Part shown: positions 43,278 through 52,668 of the stretch, piece by piece | How positions within the stretch are numbered: position 1 is the first letter of the stretch | Layout: the number at the start of each line of letters is the position of its first letter | Assembly (NCBI GenBank): GCA_050182275.1 | Contig: JBFXCK010000007.1 | Location: 1 to 64,000 of the forward strand | Direction: 5' to 3' | Source of the DNA: JBFXCK01 sp050182275 | Lineage (GTDB): Bacteria > Pseudomonadota > Alphaproteobacteria > SHNJ01 | DNA length: 64,000 bases | The notes under the pieces: model-generated | Told to the model about the DNA's origin: nothing | What the model saw: the letters and a program-made list of their open reading frames with translations, nothing else | The model's database searches: none | Translations under genes and position numbers: made by a program

Positions 43278-43916
43278 TTCCGCCTGACGGCGGGCGCGGG
43301 CATGGCGAATAGTGGGCCTAATACTGTGCCCAGGCCTATCTTCGATATTGGTATCGGCTTCTTTGCTTGCCAGAAACCGCATCGCCTCGGCATGGCCAAC
43401 ATTAGCCGCTTCCATATAAACGGTGTAGTTGCGGCTGTTGCGCAACTTTAAATCAATCCGTGGATCATTTCCCAATACATGCAAAACCGATAAATGATGG
43501 CCACGGGCGGGATGTTTTTCCGAGCCCATATTAATAACGGATAAATGCGCTGCCGTATTAAGCTGGCAATTTCGTAAATTAAGATTAGCATAAGGCACTG
43601 CCAAAATAGCTCTGGCTAAATCTACATTGCCGGTTTCGCCACAGAACATTAAAGCGGAATCGCCGTCTTTATTTTGATGATTCACATTGGCGCCACGCGC
43701 AATTAAAAGCCGACCGATTTCAGTTTTGTTTAACTGCGCGGCAAGAGTAAGATAATCGGTGCCGTTAAAATCATAATCCGTAACCCGGGCTTCCTGATTT
43801 AAAAGAGCTTGAATCCTATCTATGTCACCGGCGCGGATTGCCGCTTCTACCTTACGATAGCGATCTACCCATTGTTGCCATGGGCCACTGTCATTGCATT
43901 TCATCACATACCCCAT
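43260..43916 (-). CDS. Ankyrin-repeat protein
   Basis: The product has 218 residues. At least four ankyrin-type repeats are visible, for example NKTEIGRLLIARGANVNHQNKDGDSALMFCGETGNVDLARAIL and RNYTVYMEAANVGHAEAMRFLASKEADTNIED. The ATG at 43916 is spaced about nine bases from AAGGA. No signal peptide. The function is unknown; it lies next to RNase D and is convergent with it. Confidence 0.75.
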   Translation of the reverse strand: MGYVMKCNDSGPWQQWVDRYRKVEAAIRAGDIDRIQALLNQEARVTDYDFNGTDYLTLAAQLNKTEIGRLLIARGANVNHQNKDGDSALMFCGETGNVDLARAILAVPYANLNLRNCQLNTAAHLSVINMGSEKHPARGHHLSVLHVLGNDPRIDLKLRNSRNYTVYMEAANVGHAEAMRFLASKEADTNIEDRPGHSIRPTIRHARARRQAELMMQK

Positions 43917-44112
43917 TATTTACTATCCTTTGACTAGGAACCTAAGATAGGAAAATAGCCCTGTAAAGAAAAATCCGCCTATTTGACCTTCCCCCCAAAA
44001 ACGGGCATACTGCCCCCGCTTTGTAATATTATTGCGTGTATTGCCGGTTGGGTTGGATTAAGCCTTGGAATAGAGCAAACCGCCCCTTTAAGAGGGTTAC
44101 TATAGAAACCTG

Positions 44113-45111
44113 ATGTCAAAAGCTTTGAAACAAATGGCGGAGATTCCGCCCTCGGCCAATTTCGACGCGCTGGATAGCGCCAGGCGCACGCTGGCGCTTG
44201 AGGTTAGGGGCTTGGAAGAAATTATCCGCCACCTCGACCATCAATTCGCCGCCGCTATCGCCAAGCTGGCCGTGGTCAAAGGCCGCGTGATTATTAGCGG
44301 CATGGGCAAAAGCGGCCATGTGGGGGCGAAAATCGCCGCCACCTTGGCCTCGACCGGAACGCCCGCGCAATTCGTTCATCCGGCTGAAGCCAGCCACGGC
44401 GATTTGGGCATGATCACGAAAGATGACGCCGTTATCGCTTTATCCAATTCCGGCGAAACGCCCGAGCTGGCCGATTTAATCGCCCACGCCAAACGCTTTG
44501 GCATTGCTTTAATTGCGATTACCCGGAAAGCCAACAGCACATTGGCCAAGGCCGCCGATATTCCGCTTATCCTGCCCGAAAGCGTCGAGGCTTGTTCGCT
44601 GCAATTGGCGCCCACCACCTCGACCACGCAAATGCTGGCTTTGGGCGATGCCTTAGCGATCGCGCTGCTCGAGAAAAAAGGTTTCTCGGCCGATGATTTC
44701 CGTCAATTGCACCCTGGCGGGAAATTGGGCCGCACTTTACAGCGCGTTGCCGATTTAATGCATCAGGGCGATGAAATTCCATTAATCGCCGGGGCCGCGC
44801 CCGTTAGCGAAGCGCTTTTAGAAATGACTTCGAAACGCTTTGGCTGCGTCGGCGTGGTCGGGCAAAAGGGCGAATTGCTTGGCATTATCACCGACGGCGA
44901 TTTGCGCCGCCACATGCAAAATGATTTGGTCAAGCAACTGGCCGAAAAGATCATGACCGCCAATCCCAAAACCATCCGCCCCCACGCGCTGGCGGCCGAG
45001 GCGCTGGGCCTTATGAATGAAAAATCGATCACCTGTTTGTTCGTCACCGAGAATGACAAGCCGGCCGGCATTATTCATATCCACGATTTATTGCGCGCCG
45101 GCATCGCATAG
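44113..45111 (+). CDS. kdsD: Arabinose-5-phosphate isomerase (KdsD/KpsF)
   Basis: Converts ribulose 5-phosphate to arabinose 5-phosphate, the precursor of KDO for LPS. The product has 332 residues: a SIS domain (VISGMGKSGHVGAKIAATLASTGTPAQFVHPAEASHGDLGMI, ALSNSGETPELADLI, and ARLA-like tail) then two CBS domains. It is the first gene of the run kdsD-lptC-lptA-lptB; lptC starts eight bases after its stop. Confidence 0.95.
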   Translation: MSKALKQMAEIPPSANFDALDSARRTLALEVRGLEEIIRHLDHQFAAAIAKLAVVKGRVIISGMGKSGHVGAKIAATLASTGTPAQFVHPAEASHGDLGMITKDDAVIALSNSGETPELADLIAHAKRFGIALIAITRKANSTLAKAADIPLILPESVEACSLQLAPTTSTTQMLALGDALAIALLEKKGFSADDFRQLHPGGKLGRTLQRVADLMHQGDEIPLIAGAAPVSEALLEMTSKRFGCVGVVGQKGELLGIITDGDLRRHMQNDLVKQLAEKIMTANPKTIRPHALAAEALGLMNEKSITCLFVTENDKPAGIIHIHDLLRAGIA

Positions 45112-45119
45112 GCTGCCTA

Positions 45120-45821
45120 GTGAAAAAAAAGCCTGCCCCTAAACCCCCTTTGCGCCCCTTAGCCGAACGGCTTGAACAATGGCTGAATGAGCCAAGGGAA
45201 GTTTTTGCCCGTGGCCCGCTTTATTTGCGTTCGGTGCTTTGGGCCAAGGTGGCGTTCCCGGCGCTGGCGGTGGCCTTGCTTGCCATCGTATTTATTTGGC
45301 CGCAGCTAAGCCAGCAGGAAAAGCGCCTGAAAGTTGATTTCCCGTTGCTTGCCAACACTGATCAAATCGGCAGCTATGTCACCAGCCCGCGCTATATGGG
45401 AGTGAACGCCAAGGGGCAGAATTTTCAAATCACCGCTAAATCCGCCTATAGCGCCAGCGGCGAAGGGGGAAGCGCCATTAATTTGGATCAAGTGCAAGCA
45501 AGATTACAGCAAGATGATAAAAGTTCGCTAGTGCTTGCCGCTGACCAAGCGACTTTCTGGCATAAGCAGCGCAAGCTTGCCTTGGCCGGCAATGTGACTT
45601 TCATTAATGCCGGTGGCTACCGTCTTACCGCTTCCCAGGCTTACGCCGATTTAAAAGCCGGCGTTATTTGGGGCGATCAGCCGATTTTAGGCCAAGGGCC
45701 GCTGGGGTCGCTTAAAGGCCAGGGTTTTCGCATCCTTGACCAAGGCAACCGTCTTATTTTACAAGGCAAAAGCACTATTACGTTGAATCCTGTCGTTAAA
45801 TCCAAAACCAACCGGTCTTAA
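45120..45821 (+). CDS. lptC: LPS export protein LptC
   Basis: Bitopic inner-membrane component of the LPS-export bridge. The product has 233 residues from a GTG at 45120, with one membrane helix (about 42-62, VAFPALAVALLAIVFIWPQ) after an N-terminal cytoplasmic segment, then the beta-jellyroll periplasmic domain (YMGVNAKGQNFQITAKSAYS...). Position in front of lptA and lptB agrees. Confidence 0.88.
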   Translation: MKKKPAPKPPLRPLAERLEQWLNEPREVFARGPLYLRSVLWAKVAFPALAVALLAIVFIWPQLSQQEKRLKVDFPLLANTDQIGSYVTSPRYMGVNAKGQNFQITAKSAYSASGEGGSAINLDQVQARLQQDDKSSLVLAADQATFWHKQRKLALAGNVTFINAGGYRLTASQAYADLKAGVIWGDQPILGQGPLGSLKGQGFRILDQGNRLILQGKSTITLNPVVKSKTNRS

Positions 45822-45824
45822 ATC

Positions 45825-46655
45825 ATGCGTTATATTGTGATTCTTTTGTTGATGATCGCGATGCCGGCCTGGGCTACGCCCGCGCAAGGTTTTGGCTTGC
45901 TTTCCAGCAAAAAAGAGCCGGTGGAAGTTTCAGCCGATGCAGGCATTGAATGGCGGCGTCAAGAAAATATTTTCATCGCCAAAGGCAATGCCCAAGTGAA
46001 AAGCGGTAATGTGATCTTGGAAGCCGCCGAGCTGCGCGCGCTTTACCGCACCGCTTCCCAAAACAGCAAAAAAAATGATTTGGGTGGAATGGAAATTTAC
46101 CGCTTCGAAGCGGTGGGGCCGGTAACCATTACTTCGCCGGATGGGGTAGTGAAAGGCGGCCATGCTTATTACGATGTCGATCAAGCGGTAGCGGTGGTGA
46201 GCGGCGATAATGTCAGCTTAACCGCCGGCTCGGCGGAAGTGAACGCTGGCTCGCAATTGGAATATTGGCAAGAAAGGAAAATCGCGGTCGCGCGCGGCGG
46301 CGCCAGGGTGCGCCAGGGCGGGCAGGCTTTAAACGCCACAACTTTAGTCGGGGAATTTAAAGAAGGCCGGGACGGTTTGCGCCTGAGCTTAGTCCGGGCC
46401 GAAGGCCAGGTTGCCGTCATCACCAAAGACGGGGTTGCCAGAGCCAATCAAGGGGAATATGATTTGACCGCCGATAAGGCAAGGCTGATAGGCAATGTGC
46501 GCCTTACCCAGGGCAGCAATGAACTGCGGGGCGATGAAGCGGTTGTCGATATGCAAAGCGGCATTAGCAGTTTGGTGGCCAAGGGCGGCGGCCGAGTGAA
46601 GGGGTTATTTGTGCCCAAGCCCCAAGCGCCTGCTCAATTAGCGCCGATGAGTTAA
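45825..46655 (+). CDS. lptA: LPS export periplasmic protein LptA
   Basis: The product has 276 residues. A signal peptide (MRYIVILLLMIAMPAWATPAQG) is followed by an OstA/LptA beta-jellyroll with the typical repeated IxxxGNAxVxxGxxxLxAxxLxxxY elements (VEVSADAGIEWRRQENIFIAKGNAQVKSGNVILEAAELRALY; LTADKARLIGNVRLTQGSNELRGDEAVVDM). It carries LPS across the periplasm. It starts three bases after lptC. Confidence 0.92.
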   Translation: MRYIVILLLMIAMPAWATPAQGFGLLSSKKEPVEVSADAGIEWRRQENIFIAKGNAQVKSGNVILEAAELRALYRTASQNSKKNDLGGMEIYRFEAVGPVTITSPDGVVKGGHAYYDVDQAVAVVSGDNVSLTAGSAEVNAGSQLEYWQERKIAVARGGARVRQGGQALNATTLVGEFKEGRDGLRLSLVRAEGQVAVITKDGVARANQGEYDLTADKARLIGNVRLTQGSNELRGDEAVVDMQSGISSLVAKGGGRVKGLFVPKPQAPAQLAPMS

Positions 46656-46672
46656 AAGAGGAAAAAACTACG

Positions 46673-47452
46673 ATGATGAATCTATCCGCCGACAAGAATT
46701 CCCGTGATGGTTTGCGCGTCATCGAATCGCAAAGCGGTTTGGCAGTCCGCAATTTAGGCAAGCAATTCAAGCATCGCACAATTTTGCGCGATGTGAATGT
46801 GAATTTAAAGCGCGGCGAGGTCGTGGGCTTGCTGGGCCCGAACGGCGCTGGCAAAACCACCTGCTTTTATATCATCACCGGCCTGATCAAGCCCGATTAC
46901 GGCACGATTTTAATCGACGGCCAGGATGTCACCAAAATGCCGATGTATCAGCGCGCCCGCCTGGGCCTTGGCTATTTGCCGCAGGAAGCCTCGGTATTCC
47001 GGGGTTTATCGGTTGAAAACAATATCCGCGCCATGCTGGAAGTGATCGAACCCGACCGCGACGCGCGCGAAGCATTGCTTGACGATTTGCTGGCGGAATT
47101 TTCCTTAACCCATGTGCGGCGCACACCGACCTTGGCGCTATCGGGCGGGGAACGCCGCCGCGTTGAAATCGCCCGGGCGCTGGCCACCAAACCCAGTTTA
47201 ATTTTATTGGATGAACCTTTGGCCGGGATCGACCCGATTGCGATTAACGATATCCGCGATTTGATCCGCCACCTTAAAGACCGCGGCCTTGGCGTTCTTA
47301 TCACCGATCACAATGTGCGCGAAACATTGGAAATTGTCGACCGCGCCTATATCTTACACGCCGGCAAAGTATTGATGGAAGGAACGCCGCAGCAAATCAT
47401 CGCCAACCGCGAAGTGCGCCGCGTCTATTTGGGCGAGAAGTTCAGCCTTTAA
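46673..47452 (+). CDS. lptB: LPS export ABC transporter ATP-binding protein LptB
   Basis: The product has 259 residues. Walker A GPNGAGKTT, signature LSGGERRR and Walker B LILLDEP are intact, as are the Q-loop (GYLPQEAS) and H-loop (ITDHNVRE). It powers LPS extraction from the inner membrane with LptFG (not in the window). The start may be 46673 or the adjacent ATG at 46676. Its stop abuts the stop of the convergent gene with no room for a terminator. Confidence 0.96.
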   Translation: MMNLSADKNSRDGLRVIESQSGLAVRNLGKQFKHRTILRDVNVNLKRGEVVGLLGPNGAGKTTCFYIITGLIKPDYGTILIDGQDVTKMPMYQRARLGLGYLPQEASVFRGLSVENNIRAMLEVIEPDRDAREALLDDLLAEFSLTHVRRTPTLALSGGERRRVEIARALATKPSLILLDEPLAGIDPIAINDIRDLIRHLKDRGLGVLITDHNVRETLEIVDRAYILHAGKVLMEGTPQQIIANREVRRVYLGEKFSL

Positions 47453-48340
47453 TTATTGGACAAGCTCGGGCGTGCATTTGCCGCCGACATCAAGGCAGGC
47501 GGCATCGACATTGACAATCTCGTTATTATCTTGGCGGAAAGCCAATAGCAGCATCCAAGGAGTATCGGCATAAGAATCGAATAAAATGCCGCTGATGATT
47601 CCCTTATCCTGGCGTTTCCATGCATTCCCTATGTAGCGGCCCCAATCGGCGGGATCTTTGTTAATCTCCTGCAGCACCTTAAAACCGGGGCGATTACCGG
47701 CATATTTAGCGACATTTTTACTGTCAAAGCCGTCCGTGAAAAAAGGATGCAAAGTATATTGCAAAGCGGTGTCAATATCGGCTTCCGCCGCCAGCGCGTA
47801 GGCAAGCAACGGGTCGGTTTTCAAAGAACGGTTAGGATCGGGCCTTTGTTCGAAAAATTTCCCTTCTTCGCTATTTGCCGCCATTTGCAGCATTAATACG
47901 CGCGTGGCGCGGAAATTTTTGACCACGCCGTCTAAATTCAATAGCGGCTCTTGCCGGTGATAAGAAGCGCGCGGAAAAATATAATAGCCATACTCTTGAA
48001 CATAAAAATTCCAGCCGATGCGCATAAATACCGCGTCGTTCAAGAAAGGATTATAAAGGGCGACGATTGGTTTCCCATCCTTCACCGGAAGCAAAATGAT
48101 TCTGGCGCCATGCGCCCAGCTTTGCCAAGCTTGAGAACTTTCCCCGGCGCTAGCCCAGGAAGGCCGGCTTGATCCCTGCGCGGTCAATGTCAGTATAACC
48201 GACTTTCCGTGCCAATAGGGCGGTAGAGGAAGCCAGCGCGCGCCCAAAGCATAGATAAACCCCATCCCCACCCCTGCCAACAAAGCAAGAATAAGCGCCG
48301 CCGCAAGAAGACATTTTAGGTATTTCATGTTTTTGCCCAT
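47453..48340 (-). CDS. Hypothetical membrane-anchored protein, 295 residues
   Basis: No family is recognised. One N-terminal hydrophobic segment (residues about 8-32, CLLAAALILALLAGVGMGFIYAL) is followed by a probably periplasmic domain with several Trp/Tyr-rich stretches. It begins immediately after the stop of the next upstream gene (GAATAAATG), so the two minus-strand genes are translated together. They interrupt the usual lptB-rpoN adjacency. Confidence 0.6.
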   Translation of the reverse strand: MGKNMKYLKCLLAAALILALLAGVGMGFIYALGARWLPLPPYWHGKSVILTLTAQGSSRPSWASAGESSQAWQSWAHGARIILLPVKDGKPIVALYNPFLNDAVFMRIGWNFYVQEYGYYIFPRASYHRQEPLLNLDGVVKNFRATRVLMLQMAANSEEGKFFEQRPDPNRSLKTDPLLAYALAAEADIDTALQYTLHPFFTDGFDSKNVAKYAGNRPGFKVLQEINKDPADWGRYIGNAWKRQDKGIISGILFDSYADTPWMLLLAFRQDNNEIVNVDAACLDVGGKCTPELVQ

Positions 48341-49246
48341 TTATTCTTGCTGCTTCTTTTTTTCAAGGTCTATTTTATCGTTTTTTCTAGCCGCCTCTAA
48401 AGACTTATGCAAGTCCTTAAGGGTATGGATGCTTATCAATTGCGATGCCCACTGCGCCGGATTGCTTTTATCCACCCCGCCACGGTCTTTTCTAATCTCT
48501 TTAGCAATGCTCTGCAAAACGGATGCCTCTCTTAAACGGCCCTCCTGGTGCGCTTTTTGGGCTTCGGTTTCAACCTCTCTAAGGTATTTCCTATACTTAA
48601 GCGCTGAAACACCTTCTATAACCTTTCCTCTAAGGTCAAAAATACTCTCGAATGCATTGGCAATAGGACTACCAATTTCTTTTGACATAGAATTGAATAT
48701 ATCTGAGCCAATTTCTAAATTTTGTTTGGGTATAACCGGAGCAGGTACTGGATCGCCAGTATTTTTCTCCGCTTCCATGCCTTGAATTGGCTTTTCATTC
48801 TCCGCTACCTTTATTTCCGTATCCTCCTGCTGATCCAACCCCACCGGCCACATAGTGCGAATAGCGATAGGATCACCTGCCTGCACCTGCGCATCCAGCC
48901 TGTTTAAATACCCATCCACAGGTTCTTGGGCGGCGGGCCTGGCCACTTGAAATTTCGGAAAATAATTTTTGACTTGGGTATGCACAAAATTTTTATTCAT
49001 GTCGTGCCAGGCGCGGCGGATATCACCGCCTGTGGTTTGATCCTCTGCCTTCGGATAATCGGGCAAATCACTGCCTAAAGGATCGGGCGCGATATTCCAA
49101 ATATTTTTCCAGGCGGTTTGGTTGGTTTGGGGCTTTTCCGGCTTGGTGAAAATATCGCGGAAACCGCCCAATAAATGCTGGAGGGGGGAAGCGGGTTTGG
49201 GCTGATCCATCATGCCCAAAGCCTGCAAAATTTTATCGAAAGACAT
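48341..49246 (-). CDS. Hypothetical protein, 301 residues
   Basis: No family is recognised. The ATG at 49246 (MSFDKILQALGMMDQ) has AGGTG six bases upstream; a GTG at 49255 is an alternative. It is polar, with Gln/Lys/Glu-rich helical segments (EVETEAQKAHQEGRLREASVLQSIAKEIRK) and a KKKQQE end; no signal or membrane segment. It forms a two-gene unit with the 47453 gene. Confidence 0.55.
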   Translation of the reverse strand: MSFDKILQALGMMDQPKPASPLQHLLGGFRDIFTKPEKPQTNQTAWKNIWNIAPDPLGSDLPDYPKAEDQTTGGDIRRAWHDMNKNFVHTQVKNYFPKFQVARPAAQEPVDGYLNRLDAQVQAGDPIAIRTMWPVGLDQQEDTEIKVAENEKPIQGMEAEKNTGDPVPAPVIPKQNLEIGSDIFNSMSKEIGSPIANAFESIFDLRGKVIEGVSALKYRKYLREVETEAQKAHQEGRLREASVLQSIAKEIRKDRGGVDKSNPAQWASQLISIHTLKDLHKSLEAARKNDKIDLEKKKQQE

Positions 49247-49501
49247 GCTATTCACCTATAGTTAGGGTTAATACAACTTAGAATAGCATATACCTATGTT
49301 CTTTTTATGTTCTTTTCAAGATCGGGGGTGGATTCTTAACAAACTCTTAATAAAAAAGCGCGGATTTTCGCCCGAAAAGGTATAGAAACGCCCCCTTATA
49401 TTCCCTATTAACCAAGCCTTTACGGGATTCGTGGTTTCCTAAAGACTTAAGGCACGGGCCTGCATAATGCAGAGAGCGTGCCAATTCGAAGTGGGAAATT
49501 C

Positions 49502-51019
49502 ATGGCGATTTCGCAACGACTCGAGACACGCATTGGCCAAAGCCAGGTGATGACGCCGCAATTGCAGCAGGCGATCGAGCTGTTGCAACTATCGAATCTG
49601 GAATTAGCCGAATTTGTCGCCAAGGAATTGGAACACAATCCCCTGCTCGACCGCGCCGAAGGCGGGCCGGAAGAAGGCGATGCCCCCATCGACCATAATA
49701 TGGACGCCTTGAATGAAATCCATCAAACCATCATCGCCCCCGCTAAAGATGCGGTTGATTTTGTCGAAGCCCCGGTTTTGCGCGAAAACGCGCTGGATGC
49801 CGATGACGGCAATCAATGGCAGGATAAGGCGCAAGATGCGGTTGGCGACTCCTCTATTAATCTTAGCAATTGGCAAAATAAAGGCGGCAATTTCAGCGAT
49901 AGCGAAAACAGTTTTGAAAACCAGCTAACCAAGGAATTGACTTTACGCGATCATTTGCTGGAGCAAGTCGCGGTCGATTTGGACAATCCGGCCGACCGGG
50001 TGATCGCAGCCCACTTAATCGATATGCTGGATGACGCCGGTTATTTCCGGGGCGATATTGAAAAAGTCGCCGAAACTTTGGAATGCCGCCCGGAACGCGT
50101 GACCTTTACCTTGCTGCGGATGCAGCATTTCGACCCGGTTGGAATTTTCGCCCGCAATTTATCGGAATGTTTGGCGATTCAATTACGCGAGAAAAACCGC
50201 CTCGACCCGGTTATGCAGAAATTCCTGCAGCATTTGGATTTGATCGGCCAAGGCAAATTATCTGAACTGCAAAAGCTTTGCGGCTGCGATGCCGAAGATA
50301 TTGCGGGAATGCTGTCCGAAATCCGCGCCTTAAACCCAAAACCGGCGGAAAATTTCGAAAGACAGGAAGCGGCCCCCATCATTCCCGATATTATTATGAA
50401 GGCCAAAAAAGGCGGCGGCTTTAGCATTGAATTGAATTCCGAAACCCTGCCGCGCGTTTTGGTCAATACCCGTTATTACACCGAGATCCGCGAAGGGGCG
50501 AAAAAGAAAGACGATAAAAAATATCTGGCCGAAAAATTCCAGCAAGCCAATTGGCTGGTTAAGGCCCTGCACCAGCGCGCCACCACTATTTTAAAGGTGG
50601 CCAGCGAGATTGTGCATCAGCAAGAGGCGTTTTTTATGCATGGCGTTGAATATTTGCGCCCGCTGGTTCGCCGCACGGTGGCTGAAGAAATTGAAATGCA
50701 TGAGTCAACGGTCAGCCGCGTCACCACCAATAAATACATCTCAACCCCGCGCGGGATTTTTGAACTGCGCTATTTCTTCACCACGGCCTTAAACGGCTCC
50801 GGCCCGATCGCCAACCATGCGGCGGAATCGGTGCGCCACCGTATTAAAAACCTGATCGAAAAAGAAGTCCCAACCCAGCCTCTATCGGATGACAAGCTGG
50901 TGGCCTTGCTGGCCAAGGACGGCGTTATTATCGCCCGGCGAACCATCGCCAAATACCGGGAGCAAATGAATATCCCCTCCTCCTCCGACCGCAGAAGGTT
51001 GGAGCGCAACAAAATATAA
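49502..51019 (+). CDS. rpoN: RNA polymerase sigma-54 factor
   Basis: The product has 505 residues. The ATG at 49502 (MAISQRLETRIGQSQVMTPQLQQAIELLQLSNLELAEFV) opens the activator-interacting Gln-rich region I, followed by acidic region II, the core-binding and DNA-binding region III. The RpoN box ARRTIAKYRE is at about 478-487 and the SSSDRRRLERNKI end is normal. It probably reads -24/-12 promoters. hpf and ptsN follow, the standard arrangement. Confidence 0.97.
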   Translation: MAISQRLETRIGQSQVMTPQLQQAIELLQLSNLELAEFVAKELEHNPLLDRAEGGPEEGDAPIDHNMDALNEIHQTIIAPAKDAVDFVEAPVLRENALDADDGNQWQDKAQDAVGDSSINLSNWQNKGGNFSDSENSFENQLTKELTLRDHLLEQVAVDLDNPADRVIAAHLIDMLDDAGYFRGDIEKVAETLECRPERVTFTLLRMQHFDPVGIFARNLSECLAIQLREKNRLDPVMQKFLQHLDLIGQGKLSELQKLCGCDAEDIAGMLSEIRALNPKPAENFERQEAAPIIPDIIMKAKKGGGFSIELNSETLPRVLVNTRYYTEIREGAKKKDDKKYLAEKFQQANWLVKALHQRATTILKVASEIVHQQEAFFMHGVEYLRPLVRRTVAEEIEMHESTVSRVTTNKYISTPRGIFELRYFFTTALNGSGPIANHAAESVRHRIKNLIEKEVPTQPLSDDKLVALLAKDGVIIARRTIAKYREQMNIPSSSDRRRLERNKI

Positions 51020-51112
51020 AATAGGGGATTATCTTAACCACGGGGCCTTTAAAAACCATTTATTTTCAATGGCTTATAAATAAGTTATGCGGGTGCTTAG
51101 GCTTAAAAAATC

Positions 51113-51140
51113 TTGACTGATTCTAAGCCTCTGCTAATGA
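51113..51140 (+). promoter_or_regulatory. Candidate promoter for hpf
   Basis: TTGACT (51113-51118), 16-base spacer, TAATGA (51135-51140), about 110 bases before the hpf start. An AGGCTTA/TAAGCCT inverted repeat flanks the -35. I saw no good sigma-54 -24/-12 match here. Confidence 0.35.
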
Positions 51141-51253
51141 TGGTAAAAGCGCTTATTCTGGCGGATCCGGCTTTTAAGCATCGGTAACCATTTTTTGCTA
51201 AACTGATAACCTCAAGGCCAAGGGTATTTATAAGCTCAATTTAAGGACTATTC

Positions 51254-51832
51254 ATGAAACTCAATCTTACCGGCCGGCATATGGATGTCGGACAAGCGCT
51301 GAAACAGCACGTCGCCGATCATTTAAACAAAGTCGCCGAAAAATATTTCCACAATCCGATCGAAGCCCATGTCGTTTTTAACAAGGAAAACAGCCGGATT
51401 TGCGTCGATATCCAGGCCCACGCCGCGCGCGGCATTATCGCCCAGGTGAAAAGCGACGCCGGCGATGCCTATTCCGCCTTCGACCAGGCGATGAGCAAAT
51501 TAGAAGCGCGCCTGCGCCGCTATAAAACCCGCCTGCGCGATCATCAAGGCCCCAGCCATGAAGAAATGGCGCAAATGCTGCAAGCCCAGCAATATGTCCT
51601 GGCCCATGATGGCGAGGATCAGGCTCCGGATCAGCCTCTCGTCATTGCCGAAATGACGATGGGGATTGAAACCTTAACGGTCAGCGAGGCCGTTATGCGG
51701 CTTGATTTATCGGATTCACCTGCGCTAATGTTCCGCAATCGCGGCCATGGTGGCCTGAATGTGATTTACCGCCGTCCCGACGGCAATATCGGCTGGATCG
51801 ACCCAGAAGGCGCCAGCACCATGGCAGCCTGA
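51254..51832 (+). CDS. hpf: Ribosome hibernation-promoting factor, long form
   Basis: The product has 192 residues. The N-terminal S30AE/HPF domain (about 1-110, MKLNLTGRHMDVGQALKQHVADHLNKVAEKYF) binds the decoding centre, and the C-terminal domain (TLTVSEAVMRLDLSDSPALMFRNRGHGGLNVIYRRPDGNIGWIDP) dimerises 70S ribosomes into 100S particles. It is the long type, as is usual in alphaproteobacteria. Confidence 0.95.
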   Translation: MKLNLTGRHMDVGQALKQHVADHLNKVAEKYFHNPIEAHVVFNKENSRICVDIQAHAARGIIAQVKSDAGDAYSAFDQAMSKLEARLRRYKTRLRDHQGPSHEEMAQMLQAQQYVLAHDGEDQAPDQPLVIAEMTMGIETLTVSEAVMRLDLSDSPALMFRNRGHGGLNVIYRRPDGNIGWIDPEGASTMAA

Positions 51833-51856
51833 AAGATTAGCAGGACTTAAAAGCAA

Positions 51857-52318
51857 ATGCAGATTACGCAGTTTCTGAAAAAGGATTGTATTGCCGTTAA
51901 CCTTTCGGCCGCCAATAAACGCGAATTGCTGGAAAAACTGGCGGCGATCGGCGCCAAGGCCAGCGGCCTGCATGAACGCGAAGTGTTCGACATTCTCTTG
52001 CAGCGGGAACGCTTAGGCACGACCGGCACCGGCAGTGGCGTAGCGATTCCCCATGGCCGCTTTACCAATCTTTCCCAAGTGCATGGCGTATTCGCGCGGC
52101 TGAACGAACCGGTTGATTTTCAATCGGTCGATGAAAAGCCGGTTGATTTGGTGTTTATGCTTTTGGCGCCCGAATCGCACGGGGCGGATCATTTAAAGGC
52201 TTTGGCCGAAGTTTCGAAGCTTTTCCGCAATTCCAAAACTTGCGCGGCATTACGCCAATCCGACCGCTTGGAAACGATTTACGCCGTTCTTACCTCGCCT
52301 GCATCGGACGCGGCTTAA
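51857..52318 (+). CDS. ptsN: PTS IIA-like nitrogen regulatory protein (PtsN)
   Basis: The product has 153 residues. The phosphorylated His lies in GSGVAIPHGRF, typical of EIIA-Ntr. It probably regulates potassium or nitrogen processes through phosphorelay from PtsP/PtsO (not in the window). It follows hpf, the usual order in proteobacteria. Confidence 0.95.
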   Translation: MQITQFLKKDCIAVNLSAANKRELLEKLAAIGAKASGLHEREVFDILLQRERLGTTGTGSGVAIPHGRFTNLSQVHGVFARLNEPVDFQSVDEKPVDLVFMLLAPESHGADHLKALAEVSKLFRNSKTCAALRQSDRLETIYAVLTSPASDAA

Positions 52319-52327
52319 CTAAACCAA

Positions 52328-52558
52328 TTAATGCAAACTAACCGGGTTCAAATTATGCTCGGAAATGGCGCTGCGCGCTTGATCTTCCGTTGCAGCAAAG
52401 GCGGCCAGCTTGCCGTCGGCGGTGTGAATGCCAACACCTTCAATGCCGTCGATCTTGACGGGGCGCAAATAGGCGAATTCATTGACGCCGAGATTCACGA
52501 AATCAATGCCGGCGGGAATCAATGTTTTCATGTCTTTCCGAAGGTCGTTTTTAATCAT
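52328..52558 (-). CDS. DUF1150 family protein
   Basis: The product has 76 residues. The ATG at 52558 follows AAGGAGAATCAGC. The stretch NEFAYLRPVKIDGIEGVGIHTADGKLAAFAATEDQARSAISEHNLNPVSLH matches the DUF1150 family, which is restricted largely to alphaproteobacteria, and supports that assignment of the organism. Function is unknown. It is convergent with ptsN. Confidence 0.88.
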   Translation of the reverse strand: MIKNDLRKDMKTLIPAGIDFVNLGVNEFAYLRPVKIDGIEGVGIHTADGKLAAFAATEDQARSAISEHNLNPVSLH

Positions 52559-52668
52559 GCTGATTCTCCTTATGCCTTATGTAAGAAGTTCTCTTTTCTT
52601 TACAAGCCGTCTGTGCTAAGCCTTTTTTTTCAATGCTTTAACGCAATTTTACGCTTTGAGAGGCACTT

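Noticed and set aside
51020..51253. Sigma-54 -24/-12 promoter upstream of hpf
   Set aside because: I found no TGGCAC-N5-TTGC-like match with both elements; only a sigma70-like candidate is present.
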